DNA from: Asaia platycodi JCM 25414
GTDB lineage: Bacteria > Pseudomonadota > Alphaproteobacteria > Acetobacterales > Acetobacteraceae
DNA: 64,000 nt
Assembly: GCF_000614545.1 (NCBI RefSeq)
Contig: NZ_BAKW01000005.1
Location: forward strand, 1 to 64,000
Reading direction: 5' to 3'
The position numbers were made by a program, and so were the translations under genes. The notes beneath the pieces were generated by a model. The model saw nothing but the letters and a program-made list of their open reading frames with translations, did not search any database and was not told the DNA's origin. Below, piece after piece: positions 38,900-49,456 of this stretch (positions are counted from its first letter, which is position 1; every line of letters begins with the position of its first letter).

Positions 38900-39556
38900 A
38901 TGACGCCTTTCCCTTACCCCATCCTGTATCAGAGCCCGCGTCTTGTCGTGATCGACAAGCCTGCGGGGTTGCCCGTTCATCCCGGCCCGAAAACGACGCA
39001 TTCGGTCGAGGCGCTGTTTCCGCTCCTGTCGAGGCGCAAGGATGGGCCCTGGCTGGTGCATCGTCTTGACGCCGATACGTCGGGTTGCCTCATGATCGCA
39101 CTACGCAAGCAGGCGCTTGTCGAGGCGCAGGCCCTCTTCGCTGCCGGGCTGGTCCGAAAGACCTACTGGGCTGTGGTGGGTAAAGCCCCGAAAGAGAACG
39201 AGGGCATCATCGACGCGCCGCTGCGCAAGGTCACGACAAAAGAGGGCTGGCGTATGGCGCCCCATGTTGAGGGGCAGAAAGCCGTAACAGCCTGGCATGT
39301 TGTCTCACGCAGCCAGGGCAGGGCCCTTATGGAGCTGACCCTGCTCACCGGGCGCACCCATCAGGCCCGCGTGCATTGCGCTGTGCTCGGCTGCCCCATC
39401 ATAGGCGATGAACGTTATGGTGGCAGCACGGGATCTCTGCATCTGATGAGCCGCTCGCTTGAAGCGACGCTTACGACAGAGCAGATTGCAGCACGCGCCG
39501 AGCCGTCAGAGAATTTCCGCCGTACCTGTCATGATTTCGGTCTGGCGCTACCGTAA
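38900..39556 (+). CDS. RluA-family pseudouridine synthase
   Basis: A 218-residue stand-alone catalytic domain without an S4 domain. The catalytic Asp is in HRLDADTSGCLMIA (about 55), with LLTGRTHQARVHCA and GDERYGG following. It opens with the family phrase VVIDKPAGLPVHPG. The target could be tRNA (position 32) or rRNA and cannot be told from sequence. Its 3' end overlaps the opposite glycosyltransferase by 28 bases. Confidence 0.85.
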   Translation: MTPFPYPILYQSPRLVVIDKPAGLPVHPGPKTTHSVEALFPLLSRRKDGPWLVHRLDADTSGCLMIALRKQALVEAQALFAAGLVRKTYWAVVGKAPKENEGIIDAPLRKVTTKEGWRMAPHVEGQKAVTAWHVVSRSQGRALMELTLLTGRTHQARVHCAVLGCPIIGDERYGGSTGSLHLMSRSLEATLTTEQIAARAEPSENFRRTCHDFGLALP

Positions 39557-40548
39557 AACAGAAACCAGAACCGGAACAGCCAGGTCTCGGCGGGGCGCTG
39601 GCGTATGAAGCCACGCTCAGCCAGCAAAAAGCGCAGTCGCGTCATAAACCCGCCTCCAAGCGTGCTCTGCACGCGCGAGAGGAAAGCTCTAGCCTCTGGC
39701 GTCAGGGCTCTGGCGCAATCAGCGTCCTGCAATCGGGCAGTCAGGGCCACGAGGAGCGCCATGAAGGCAGTCGGACCGCGACGCAGGGCACGCATTCCCC
39801 TGACGACCACCGACCGCTCGACGCCCACAACATTGCGACGATGCTGACGATAGAGACTGACGCAGCGTTCGTCGAAAACGATCTCCCCCCCGGCCCCCAG
39901 CACGAGCGCATAGCTCCACCAATCATGCAGGACGCCCTCGGGTGGCAAGACCGGTCTGATCAACGCCGCGGCCTCCGGGTTGAGCAAAATCGTATGGCCT
40001 GTCGCGATGTTCTGAATCAGGGCGGCATGAAAATCAGTCTTGCGCCTAAGCGGAAGGGAAGGCCCTTTTACCGCCAGCTTTTCATCGGTCAGAAACTGAC
40101 GCGCGCAATACAGTGCCGGTCCAGACAGCCCCAGGATTTTCTTACGTGCCCAGGCTAATTTCTGCGGCACCCAGACATCGTCCTGATCTGCAAAGGCAAT
40201 CAGCGCCTCGTGCGGCGCCGCATCGAGCAACAAGGCGTAGGAGCGCGCCACCCCGATATTACCCGGCTCGGTGTCGATCTCGATGCACCGCCCCTGCCCG
40301 CGATGCTCCTGAAAAGACAGCATGATGGCGCGGGACGCATCCTGTGAGCCGTCATCGCGCCAGTACAGGCACCAGTTCGTGTCCGACTGCGCGAGAAAAC
40401 TGTCGAGCTGCTGGTTGAGAAAAGCTTCGCCGTTATAGACGGAGAGCAGAATCGCAACGGGCGGCACCGAGGCCGCCCGCTTCGTATCGCGTCCACCTAC
40501 CGCGTAGAGACGCGGTGCCGCAGAAATCGTCTTGATCTGCCCTGTCAC
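39529..40548 (-). CDS. Family 2 glycosyltransferase, probable rhamnosyltransferase
   Basis: A 339-residue GT-A enzyme. ILLSVYNGEAFLNQQLDSFL opens the nucleotide-binding fold, and WRDDGSQD and FADQDDVWVPQKL (the DQDD-x-W form common in rhamnosyl and related transferases) follow. No membrane helices. It is the last gene of the rfbBACD operon, two bases after rfbD, so transfer of L-rhamnose onto a surface polysaccharide is the best inference. Confidence 0.82.
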   Translation of the reverse strand: MTGQIKTISAAPRLYAVGGRDTKRAASVPPVAILLSVYNGEAFLNQQLDSFLAQSDTNWCLYWRDDGSQDASRAIMLSFQEHRGQGRCIEIDTEPGNIGVARSYALLLDAAPHEALIAFADQDDVWVPQKLAWARKKILGLSGPALYCARQFLTDEKLAVKGPSLPLRRKTDFHAALIQNIATGHTILLNPEAAALIRPVLPPEGVLHDWWSYALVLGAGGEIVFDERCVSLYRQHRRNVVGVERSVVVRGMRALRRGPTAFMALLVALTARLQDADCARALTPEARAFLSRVQSTLGGGFMTRLRFLLAERGFIRQRPAETWLFRFWFLFYGSARPKS

Positions 40549-40550
40549 GC

Positions 40551-41453
40551 TCAGGCCGGCTTGGTCGCGAAATGCTCATCGACAGCACGGGCGACACTAT
40601 CACGCCATTCCGGCAGGCGAATGCCGAAAACCTGCTCCAGCTTGCTGCAATCGAGACGGGAATCCTGAGGCCGCTTTGCGGGGGTCGGCCAATCCTGCGT
40701 GCGGATGGCGGCGATTTCGACGGGCATGGTCTGGCCGTGACGGGCGGCTTCCTCAAGGGCGGCCACGGCAAGACCGTGCCAGCTGGTCTCACCCGTGCCG
40801 CTGGCGTGGAAAAGACCGGCAAACCTGTCCTGCCATCCGGCTTCTACTTGATCGGCAATCGAGAGGATCGCCTTTGCTAGATCGTCTGCACTGGTCGGAT
40901 TACCGTATTGATCGCCCACTACCTTGAGATGAGTGTTCTTCGCACCGGCATTGACCATGGTACGCACGAAATTCTTGCAATGGCCCGAATATACCCAGGA
41001 GGTGCGCAAAACGATGCTGCGCGGCTGGGCCTTCAGAACGGCCTGCTCGCCCGCAGCCTTGGTGCGTCCATAGACAGTCTGCGGCGTGACTGGATCGGTC
41101 TCGACATAGGGGGTACCCTTGTCGCCGGCATAGACATAATCGGTTGAAACATGGATCAGAGGCGTGTTGCTCGCAGCGCAAAGACGCGCCAGCTCTGCCG
41201 GGCCTGTCTCGTTAGCGGCCGTCGCACCCTCGACTTCGCTCTCGGCCAGATCGACCGCCGTCCAGGCTGCCGCGTTGACAACCAGAGAAGGGTTGACCCG
41301 CTCCAGCGTAGCCGCCAGCGTTTCGGGCTGAGCCAGATCGAATTCGGGGCGCCCTACCACCACGACTCGATCGCCACCGAGGCGCTTCAGCGAGGTGGCA
41401 AGCTGACCCTGCCCACCCGTGACGAGAATGCGCTTTTCCGTTGACGTGCTCAT
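40551..41453 (-). CDS. rfbD: dTDP-4-dehydrorhamnose reductase
   Basis: A 300-residue NAD(P)H enzyme making dTDP-L-rhamnose in the last step. VTGGQGQLATSLKRLGG is the cofactor loop, HVSTDYVYAGDKGTPYVETD and YGRTKAAGEQ carry the catalytic Thr/Tyr/Lys. The ATG at 41453 shares a base with the rfbC stop (TAATG), so translation is coupled. Confidence 0.92.
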   Translation of the reverse strand: MSTSTEKRILVTGGQGQLATSLKRLGGDRVVVVGRPEFDLAQPETLAATLERVNPSLVVNAAAWTAVDLAESEVEGATAANETGPAELARLCAASNTPLIHVSTDYVYAGDKGTPYVETDPVTPQTVYGRTKAAGEQAVLKAQPRSIVLRTSWVYSGHCKNFVRTMVNAGAKNTHLKVVGDQYGNPTSADDLAKAILSIADQVEAGWQDRFAGLFHASGTGETSWHGLAVAALEEAARHGQTMPVEIAAIRTQDWPTPAKRPQDSRLDCSKLEQVFGIRLPEWRDSVARAVDEHFATKPA

Positions 41454-42010
41454 TAGTACTGGAACCATCCCTTGGCTTCTGTGAAGTGCGGCGCGACCTT
41501 GTCCTTATCCGACAGAACCACTTCACTTTCGCTGATCGGCCAGTCGATGGCCAGATGCGGGCAGTTCCAGATCACCGCACGCTCGGATGCCTTGTCATAG
41601 AGCGAGGTGCATTTGTACTGCACTTCGGTGTTTTCCTGCAGCGTCACGAAGCCATGCAGAAAGCCAGGTGGCACCCAGAGCTGCGACCAGTTTTCTTCCG
41701 ACAGCTCTGCCGCGACCCATTTACCATAGGTCGGCGAGCCAGTGCGCGCATCGATTGCCACGTCCCAGATCGCACCCTTGGTGCAGCGCACGAGCTTGCC
41801 CTGAACGAAAGGGGCCACCTGTGAATGCAGGCCGCGCAGAACGCCCTTCTGCACAGACAGACTCTGGTTGTCCTGCACGAAGGTCAGATCGATGCCTGCA
41901 TCAACCATCTTCTGATGATTGTAGGTTTCGGAAAAAAAACCGCGTGAGTCGCTGAAACGCTGCGGCGTAACGAGGATGACATCAGGAATGGCGAGACGTT
42001 CGACTTTCAT
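41453..42010 (-). CDS. rfbC: dTDP-4-dehydrorhamnose 3,5-epimerase
   Basis: A 185-residue cupin enzyme of normal length. FSDSRGFFSETYN, VLRGLHSQ (catalytic His) and WVPPGFLHGFVTL are the RmlC signatures. Third enzyme of the dTDP-L-rhamnose pathway by reaction order, encoded between rfbA and rfbD. Confidence 0.93.
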   Translation of the reverse strand: MKVERLAIPDVILVTPQRFSDSRGFFSETYNHQKMVDAGIDLTFVQDNQSLSVQKGVLRGLHSQVAPFVQGKLVRCTKGAIWDVAIDARTGSPTYGKWVAAELSEENWSQLWVPPGFLHGFVTLQENTEVQYKCTSLYDKASERAVIWNCPHLAIDWPISESEVVLSDKDKVAPHFTEAKGWFQY

Positions 42011-42021
42011 GGGTGCGGCTC

Positions 42022-42930
42022 CTAGTTCCTGCCTGACTGGGTCTGGTGCGCGAGTTCCAGCAGCATGCGGCCCAATTCGGTCTTCTTCTTGGCGTTGCCC
42101 TGAACGATGAGTTGGTCACGATCAATGAAGCCCATGCGATAGGCGACTTCCGTTGGCGAGCCTACCAGCATGCCCTGACGGGACTGGATGGTCTGTACAA
42201 AAAGCCCTGCCTGCATGAGGCTGTCCGGCATACCGGCATCGAGCCAGGCGCAGCCACGGCCCAGACGATCGACCTGCAACGACCCTTCTTCCAGATACAT
42301 CTGGTTGAGATCGGTAATTTCAAGTTCGCCACGCGGGCTCGGCTTGACCTTCTTGGCGAATTCCACAACGCGGTGATCGTAGAAATAAAGCCCGGTGACA
42401 GCCCAGGTTGACTCAGGCTCGCTCGGCTTTTCGATGATACGCTGCGCGCGCCCGCTCTCGTCGAAGCTGACCACACCATAACGCTCGGGGTCGCGCACCT
42501 GATAGGCGAAGACCGTCGCCCCTTCGGGCCGGGCCGCAGCAGCACGCAGCAGCACGCTGAGATGGTCGGCAAAGATAAGATTGTCGCCAAGGGCCAGCGC
42601 ACAGGGGGCCCCGTCGATCCAGTCTTCTGCGATCAGAAAAGCCTGCGCCAGACCGTCCGGCGAGGGCTGCTCGCGATACTCGAAGCGCACACCGAACTGC
42701 GATCCGTCACCAAGCAGACGCTTGAACTGCGGCAGATCATGCGGGGTACTGATGATCATGATGTCCTGAATCCCCGCCAGCATGAGCGTGGTCAGCGGAT
42801 AATAGATCATCGGCTTGTCGTATACCGGAAGCAGCTGCTTCGAGGTCGCCAGCGTCATGGGGTGCAGGCGCGTGCCCGACCCACCCGCCAGAAGAATGCC
42901 CTTCATCGGTTTGGTCTTTTCGGCGCTCAT
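42022..42930 (-). CDS. rfbA: Glucose-1-phosphate thymidylyltransferase
   Basis: A 302-residue nucleotidyltransferase that makes dTDP-glucose. The signature [16 protein letters not shown] and [16 protein letters not shown] are clear, and ALGDNLIFA carries the metal-binding Asp. The ATG at 42930 overlaps the rfbB stop by four bases (ATGA). It commits sugar to the rhamnose pathway and is probably feedback-inhibited by dTDP-rhamnose, as known for the family. Confidence 0.93.
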   Translation of the reverse strand: MSAEKTKPMKGILLAGGSGTRLHPMTLATSKQLLPVYDKPMIYYPLTTLMLAGIQDIMIISTPHDLPQFKRLLGDGSQFGVRFEYREQPSPDGLAQAFLIAEDWIDGAPCALALGDNLIFADHLSVLLRAAAARPEGATVFAYQVRDPERYGVVSFDESGRAQRIIEKPSEPESTWAVTGLYFYDHRVVEFAKKVKPSPRGELEITDLNQMYLEEGSLQVDRLGRGCAWLDAGMPDSLMQAGLFVQTIQSRQGMLVGSPTEVAYRMGFIDRDQLIVQGNAKKKTELGRMLLELAHQTQSGRN

Positions 42931-43981
42931 GCTTTTGTTCCCAGTCTCTGTCCGGTGTAGCGGCGGGAGCGAATGCCTTCCCACCAATGACGGTTGTCGA
43001 GATACCATTGAACGGTGCGACGGATGCCCGTTTCGAAATCGTGCTTCGCCTTCCAGTCGAGCGCCTTCTCGGCGTGGCTGGGGTCGATCTCATAACGGAA
43101 ATCATGGCCGGGACGGTCGGTGACAAAACGGATCAGGCGCTCGCGCGGTCCTGCTGGGTCGGGCGACAATTCGTCGAGCACGGTGCAGATCGCTTTGACC
43201 ACTTCGAGATTGGTGCGCGGCTGACGTGCGCCGATCGCATAGGTCTCGCCAGGCTGACCGCGTTCGACGGCTTTCACCAGAGCCTCGGCATGATCTTCGA
43301 CGAACAGCCAGTCACGGATATTCTCGCCTTTCCCGTAGACAGGCAATTCCTTGCCCTCCAGCGCATTGATCGTCACCAGCGGGATAAGCTTTTCAGGAAA
43401 GTGCCAGACCCCGTAATTATTGGTCGTGTTGGTTACGAAAGTGGGCAGGCCATAGGTATGATACCAAGCGCGCACCAGATGATCCGAAGCCGCCTTCGAC
43501 GCCGAATACGGGCTGCGCGGATCATACGGCGTCGTCTCGGTGAATGGCGGATCATCGAGTTCGAGATGGCCGAACACTTCATCGGTTGAGATATGATGGA
43601 AACGGAATGCTTTCTGGGCATCGGCATCAAGCGACTGCCAGTAGCGGCGAGCGGCTCGAGAAGCGCATAGGTGCCGGTCACGTTCGTTTCTACAAACACG
43701 CCGGGGCCATCGATCGACCGATCGACATGGCTTTCTGCCGCAAGATGCATCACCGCATCGGGGCGATACTCGTCAAAAAGCTTCTGCAGCTCGACGCCAT
43801 TGATAATATTCACTGCGGCATGATGATAGCGCGGATCAGCCGCTACCTCGCCAACCGTTTCCTCAGAAGCCGCATAGGTCATGCAGTCCACATTGAGGAC
43901 CTCGTGAGACGTCTGACGGATCAGATGCCTGACCACAGCAGACCCGATAAACCCGCAGCCACCAGTCAACAATATTCGCAT
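42927..43981 (-). CDS. rfbB: dTDP-glucose 4,6-dehydratase (one frameshift as sequenced)
   Basis: About 351 residues after correction. An SDR-type enzyme: the NAD loop [15 protein letters not shown] at the start, [15 protein letters not shown], then [13 protein letters not shown] and the [12 protein letters not shown] Tyr-Lys pair. The frame breaks near 43655, where one G of GAGGCC is missing (expected [15 protein letters not shown]). First gene of the rfbBACD-glycosyltransferase operon. Confidence 0.92.
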
Positions 43982-44528
43982 CGTTTCTCTCAGTCACAGC
44001 ATTTTCATGGACGGCAAATCCGAGCGTCCGCATCGCCTTGTTTGTCCTTCACTACAATCTGAGAGGGCAGATAGGAAAGATGCGATATGCGACAAAATAC
44101 ATTGTCGTCTCTTCTTATTACGCGGACGGAAAAAGAAAACTTCTCGTGTCTGCCCAGTAGGGAGCTCAGCATGGCTGAGAGATGAATAATTCATTCATTA
44201 AATATACTAGTAGACAATAAAATATCAATCACTACCGTTCAATTTTTATAGGAAAAATTAGTAGGAATGCATGTATTGCGCCGTAAATGATTTCGATTCT
44301 CATATATTAAGTATGATTACTATTTATCAGTATTTTTTTATTTATTTCTAATCGATATATTCTCTCTGACATTTATGCTCTGCTGTCTTCTCTGACAGTG
44401 CTTGCGCCTTGCGTTTTCCTCTCGCCCCTCTCACTCAAGGGATCCGTTCATTCGAGATCAAACTGCTTTTCCGCCCGTTAATTTTTTGGAACCGCTTCGA
44501 TAAACAGCCCGTGAGCGTTTTCACGCTT
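43982..44528. other. Intergenic region upstream of rfbB, AT-rich in its middle
   Basis: About 550 bp with no gene I can support. From about 44180 to 44360 it is strikingly AT-rich (long runs such as TAAATATAC and TATTTTTTTATTTATT) in an otherwise GC-rich region. It must contain the rfb promoter at its left end, since the MATE gene ends at its right end. Confidence 0.6.
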
Positions 44529-45926
44529 TCAGATCTGTCTGATCACTCTAAACGCCGTCAAAGCCGCCAGGCTTCCGAAAATCACGACGCCCAGAGACTG
44601 GCCGACCAGAATGCCAATAGGACCGTAGTAAGAGCCGATCCACACAAACGGTATCGTACCCAGCGTCGCTCGTCCCCAGTTGAACCCGGTCGAATAGAAT
44701 GGATGCCCAAGATTGTTGAACGCCGTGTTCGAGACAAAAAGCAGCCCCACAAAGAAATAGCTCGCCACCAGCCAGCAGCAGAACAGTGTGACGATGCGTA
44801 TCGCCACCCCTTTCGATGCGAAGAGGTGCAGGATCGGCGTGTGAAACGCCGCCAGAATAGCCCAGGTCAACACAACGCAGAGCGCCGTCAGCTTGAGCGA
44901 GGCATAGAGCGTCTCGCGCACACGGTCCTTTTTACCGGCGCCCAGATTCTGCGACATGATCGGTCCGACCGACCCAGTCAGGGCAAATACAAAAGCAAAG
45001 GCAACCGGCACGATGCGATCGATCGTCGCTTGGCCTGAAATTGCTTCCAGCCCAAATCGCGACATGAAATGCGTCGTGAAGAGCCCACCGATCGGTGTGG
45101 CAAGATTGGTTGCAATCGCTGGCAAGGCCACACCCCCGATCTGACGCGTCGCTGGTGCAATCGCCCAAAGCCGTGGCCATTCCAGCATACGGTGGCCACG
45201 CAGGCTGAAAAAGCCGAAGGCCACCACCGTTCCCCGCGAAGCGATTGTGCTGATGGCGGCCCCTGTCAGCCCCATATGGAACCCGAAGATCAAGATCGGA
45301 TCGAGAATGGCCGATACCAGCGCGCCAACCAGTGTGACCTGCATCGACCGGCGCGCATCGCCAACGCAGCGCAGCAAAGCCGATTGCGCCATGCCGTAAC
45401 AGACCAGTGGCAGGAATGGCGAAACCAGATGCAAAAACCCAACAGCCTGAACGAGTGCTTCTCCCCGCGCTCCGAGAAGCGTGAGCAGAAAGGACGCCAG
45501 AACCGCCGTCAGACAGCCAAGCACGGCAGTGACGGCCACCATCACCACCATGAACGCCGATGCGAAGCGCCTCGCCCTTATGACACGCCGCGCGCCGATC
45601 AACCGCCCGATAATGGCACCGAGCCCGATCGTCATCCCGATCGACACCGCCACCTGCACATAGCCGAGCGCCGCCGCAAAGCCGATTGCAGCCGTCAGAG
45701 CCGGGTCGTGCAGATGCGAAATATACCAGAAATTGAGCAGATCGACCGCAAACACGGCCATCAACCCGATCGCTCCCGTGCCCGCCATTACCACGACATG
45801 GCGCATGATGCTGCCATGAACGAAGCGTGCAGGACGAGTTGCTTTGAGATCGACCTCAGGCGCCGGCTCCTGCGAAGTCAGCTCATCGGGGGAAATCTTG
45901 TCGGGGGAAGACGAAGTCAGAGACAT
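44529..45926 (-). CDS. MATE family multidrug/sodium antiporter
   Basis: A 465-residue, 12-helix inner-membrane exporter. A ~35-residue hydrophilic N-terminus precedes the helices. The repeated MATE features are present: SIGMTIGLGAIIGRLIGARR in the first half and FALTGSVGPIMSQNLGAGKK in the second. It should export cationic compounds using a proton or sodium gradient. Substrate unknown. It stands alone between the rfb operon and a dispersed repeat. Confidence 0.88.
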   Translation of the reverse strand: MSLTSSSPDKISPDELTSQEPAPEVDLKATRPARFVHGSIMRHVVVMAGTGAIGLMAVFAVDLLNFWYISHLHDPALTAAIGFAAALGYVQVAVSIGMTIGLGAIIGRLIGARRVIRARRFASAFMVVMVAVTAVLGCLTAVLASFLLTLLGARGEALVQAVGFLHLVSPFLPLVCYGMAQSALLRCVGDARRSMQVTLVGALVSAILDPILIFGFHMGLTGAAISTIASRGTVVAFGFFSLRGHRMLEWPRLWAIAPATRQIGGVALPAIATNLATPIGGLFTTHFMSRFGLEAISGQATIDRIVPVAFAFVFALTGSVGPIMSQNLGAGKKDRVRETLYASLKLTALCVVLTWAILAAFHTPILHLFASKGVAIRIVTLFCCWLVASYFFVGLLFVSNTAFNNLGHPFYSTGFNWGRATLGTIPFVWIGSYYGPIGILVGQSLGVVIFGSLAALTAFRVIRQI

Positions 45927-46000
45927 ATCCCTACAATCCTGCCCTGTTCGCAGGCCAGTGGGAACGACAGAATTTCGGAATAGAGTTTTTTTGTTCTCTC

Positions 46001-46113
46001 AGGGCTCTGCCCTGACCCGCGAAGGGGCAAGCCCCTTCGATCCCTGCTTTGGTCAAACAGGTTTCCAAAGGACGTCTATCCTTTGGCGGAGGGCGGGGCA
46101 GAGCCCCGTGCGC
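46001..46113. repeat. Dispersed GC-rich intergenic repeat, copy 2
   Basis: The clearest copy of the family. From left to right it has AGGGCTCTGCCCTG, a hairpin GAAGGGGCAAGCCCCTTC, the CAGGTTTCCAAAGGA core with its partner ATCCTTTGG, and a terminal GGGGCAGAGCCCC hairpin. It lies between two leftward genes (DUF885 before, MATE after) and could act as a terminator or RNA stabiliser. Confidence 0.85.
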
Positions 46114-46117
46114 CCCT

Positions 46118-47910
46118 TTACTTTTGGGCCTTCACTTCCTTGATCCAGCTATCCACGCGATCGGCGAGCAGGTTCAGCGGCAGGGCGCCACCGGAAAGCA
46201 CGACGTCGTGGAATTTACGGATGTCGAACCGGGCGCCGAGCTCGGTCTTGGCCTTCTCACGCAGGCGCAAGATGGTCTGCTGGCCGAGCATGTAGCCCAG
46301 AGCCTGACCGGGCCAGGCAATGTAGCGGTCGGTCTCGGCCTGCATGTCAGGCTCGCTGGTGGGCGAATGCGCGTGGAAGAATTCCAGCATCTGGGCGCGG
46401 GTCCAGTGCAGATCATGCACACCCGTATCCAGAACCAGACGATCGGCACGCAGAAGTTCGCCGTTCAGGCGACCGTAATCGCTGTAGAGATCCTTGTAGA
46501 ATCCCAGTTCCTTGCCGAGACCTTCGGCATAGAGCGCCCAGCCTTCGATATAGGCGTTGTAGAAACCCTGCTGACGGAACGGCGGTAGCGGCAGGGACTG
46601 GGCCGTGGAGATCTGGAAATGATGACCCGGCACACCTTCATGATAGGCCGTGTCTTCGGCCGTGTAGAGATCGCGCTTGGCGTAATCGCCCGTATTGACG
46701 AACACGATGCCAGGCCGTGAGCCGTCAGGCGTGCCCTGATGATACTCGGCACCGGCGGCTTCCGCCTCGCGATAACGCTCGACGGGACGCACCTCCAGCC
46801 TGGTGGTCGGGATCTTGTCGAAATAACGCGTAAGAGCGGGCTCCATCTGCGCGATATATTTGCGATAGAGATCGATGATCTGCTCGCGTGAGGTCGCATA
46901 GAGCTTGGGATCCTTGGCCACAGAAGCGCGCAGCGCGGCGAGATCCGGAAAGCCGAGCTTATGGGCAATTTCGACCATCTCGCCCTCGATCTTCGCAACC
47001 TGATCGAGCCCGAGCTGATGGATTTCCTTCGGCGTCATGGTGGTGGTGGTCAGGGTACGAATATCGTAGCGATAGAGTTCATCGCCGCCAGGCAGTGCCC
47101 AGACCCCTTCCTGAGCGCGACCATGAGCGGCGTAACCCTGCTTCATGAAAGCGGCCAGACGCTGGTAGGCTGGACGCACATCGTGATCGATGGCGGCGAG
47201 AATCGCCTTGCGCAGACGCAGCTGATCGGCAGCAGGAACACTGGCAGGAAATTTCGTGACGGGCTCACCAAACGGGCTCTTCTCACCCTCGGGGGCGGCA
47301 ATCTGCTCGACCTGCTGCTCGGCTTTTTCCAGCAGGAAGCGCGGCGGCATGAGGCCGTCTTTCTCACCCAGTCGGGCCAGGGCGATCACCTGATCGATAG
47401 CTTGGGGATGGCACGCAGACGGGCGAGGTAATCCTCGTAATGCTTCGTGGTATCGAAGGGGATACTGGAGACGAAACCCGGATATTGAAGCTGGGCACCG
47501 TTCATCTGATCGATAGGCATCTCATAGGTCTTGAGACGGATGCCTTCGAGCGAGTCCTGCAATTGCTGGATGATCATCGCGCGGCTGATCTGACGCTGGT
47601 CGTCGAGCGATGCCGGCGCAATGGCCTCGAAGCGCTTGAGATAACCCGTCAAGACGGGCACGGATCCCTTGATATGGGCGAGGGAAAGATCGCTCCAGCG
47701 GTCGTTATAGCGATAATCGCCGATAGAGGTCGCAAGCTCCGGCGCGTTTTTGAGCTGATACTGCCATTCCTCGTCAAGCAGCTTGTCGAAAGCCGTCTCG
47801 GCCTTGCTGTCAGGCGCGGCCGCCCAGGCAGGAGAGGCGAGCGCGGTTGTTGCACCAAGAAGACAGCCGAAGCCAAGCAGGGCCAGGCGGGAAAGACGGG
47901 GGGACTTCAT
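46118..47910 (-). CDS. DUF885 family exported metallopeptidase-like protein (one frameshift)
   Basis: About 597 residues after correction. A signal peptide (to about residue 30, SPAWA) indicates export. The DUF885 fold carries a HExxxH-type zinc site in AYHEGVPGHHFQIS and a downstream EGWALYAEGLGKELG helix that gives further ligands. Substrate unknown. A peptidase is inferred. A missing G near 47398 (expected AIPKAIDQVIALAR) splits the frame. It follows the RND pump genes on the same strand. Confidence 0.83.
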
Positions 47911-47958
47911 CAGCGATAGTTCTCCTGTGCGCGCCGGTCATGCGGCGCGCCAGGAAGG

Positions 47959-49456
47959 TCAGAACGCCGCGTGCCAGTCTGTCGAGGGAACCTTCATAGC
48001 GGTATCGTTACGATGCCACCACCCGCCACCGAGCGCCTGAAACAGGGCGACACTATCGGTAAAGCGCGTGGCCTTGGCCTGGATCAGGTTGAGACGCGCC
48101 TCAAGCTCGATCTGTACCGCCGCCTGAAGTAGAATCGGGCTGATATCGCCGTAAGACATCTGACTCTGGGAGATGCGCAGGCTGCGCACGGCGGCATCCT
48201 CGTTAGCGGCGCTGATGGTCAGGGCGTCTGAATCGTCCTGTAGGGCATGAAGCGTATCAGCCACGTTCTGCATCGAGGTCAGCACGGTGTTCTTGTACTG
48301 CTCCGTAGCGGCCAGAAGATTGTCACGGGCCTGACGCTCGAGATGCATCAGGGAAAAGCCCTGGAAGATCGGCTGCGCTACCATGGCCCCAATCGACCAG
48401 TTGCCGTAACCGGGGGTGAAGAACTGGCTCATGGCATTGATGGCCTGACCCGGCGTCGCTGAAAGCTGCACATTAGGCAATCGATTGGCAATGGCCACAC
48501 CGACCTGTGCACTGGTGCTGTGCATCTGCGATTCCGCCGCCCGGATATCCGGGCGCTGCGCCAGCAAGGCGCTCGGCAGACTGACCGGCAAAGTGGCAGG
48601 CAGACGATAGGTCTCGAGCGGGATTTCAGGAAGAACCTCGTCAGGCGTTGTGCCGACAAGGGCTGCGATCTGGTCATGCGCCTGCTCGGCCTGAAGATGC
48701 AACGGCGGCAGAGTGGCCTGAGCCTGCGCAAGGGCGGCCTTCTGAGCCAGAACCTGCGCCTCGGCGATATCACCCAGACGATATTGCTTTTGCATGACGT
48801 CCAGCAGTTTCTGCTGGGTCGCGATGATATCTCTGGTCGCCGCGATCTGGGCGTTGACGCTCGACTGGGTGATCAGTGTGACGACCAGCGTATTGATCAG
48901 CGTATTCGTCGTGGCGACAAGCTGAAAACGCTGCATCTCCGCCTGGGCTGCCTGATTTTCGACCTGACGACGCAAGCCGCCCCAGAGATCGGCTGATAGG
49001 AGATATTCAGCTGAAGCGTATGAAGATTATAGAGATAGCTGTTATTGGCCGGCACAGGCGACAGAGCCTGAGACGTCTTGTTGCGTGTCGGGTTGAACGA
49101 GGCCGAGATGCTGGGCAGAAGCGGCGCCCCGGCCACCTTCGTCTGCTCATAGGCTGCCTTGAGCGAAGCCTGAGCCGATTTCAGCGACGGGTTGTTCTGC
49201 AGGGCACGCGCCACGAGACCATCGAGCTGCGGCGCGCCAAGTGCCTTCCACCATTCGCCACTCAGATCTGCCCCGACAGTCAGGGTCTGGGCCGCACCGG
49301 CAGCACCACTGCCTTGCGTGCATGAATCGTGGCGGGCAGGGCGTTGCTCTGAAAAGCGGCATTCTTGAGCATGTCAGGCCGGTGAAAATTCGGACCTATG
49401 GCACAGCCCGACAAGGCCAGGGCTCCGGCACAGGTCAGCAAGAGCTGTTTTCTCAT
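47959..49456 (-). CDS. Outer-membrane efflux channel lipoprotein, NodT/OprM type (two frameshifts)
   Basis: The TolC-like partner of the RND pump. The N-terminus is a lipoprotein signal (LALSGCAIGPNFHRP, Cys about 18), typical of NodT-type channels. The body has the two repeated OEP halves (NPSLKSAQASLKAAYEQTKV; RPDIRAAESQMHSTSAQVG). Two single-base losses break it, near 49310 and near 48985 (expected SYQPDLWGGLRRQ). Restored length is about 499 residues. Its ATG overlaps the pump's stop (ATGA). Confidence 0.83.

Noticed and set aside
44212-44390. Replication origin in the AT-rich spacer
   Set aside because: It lacks DnaA-like boxes and the typical flanking genes. The hemE-maf gap is the better candidate.
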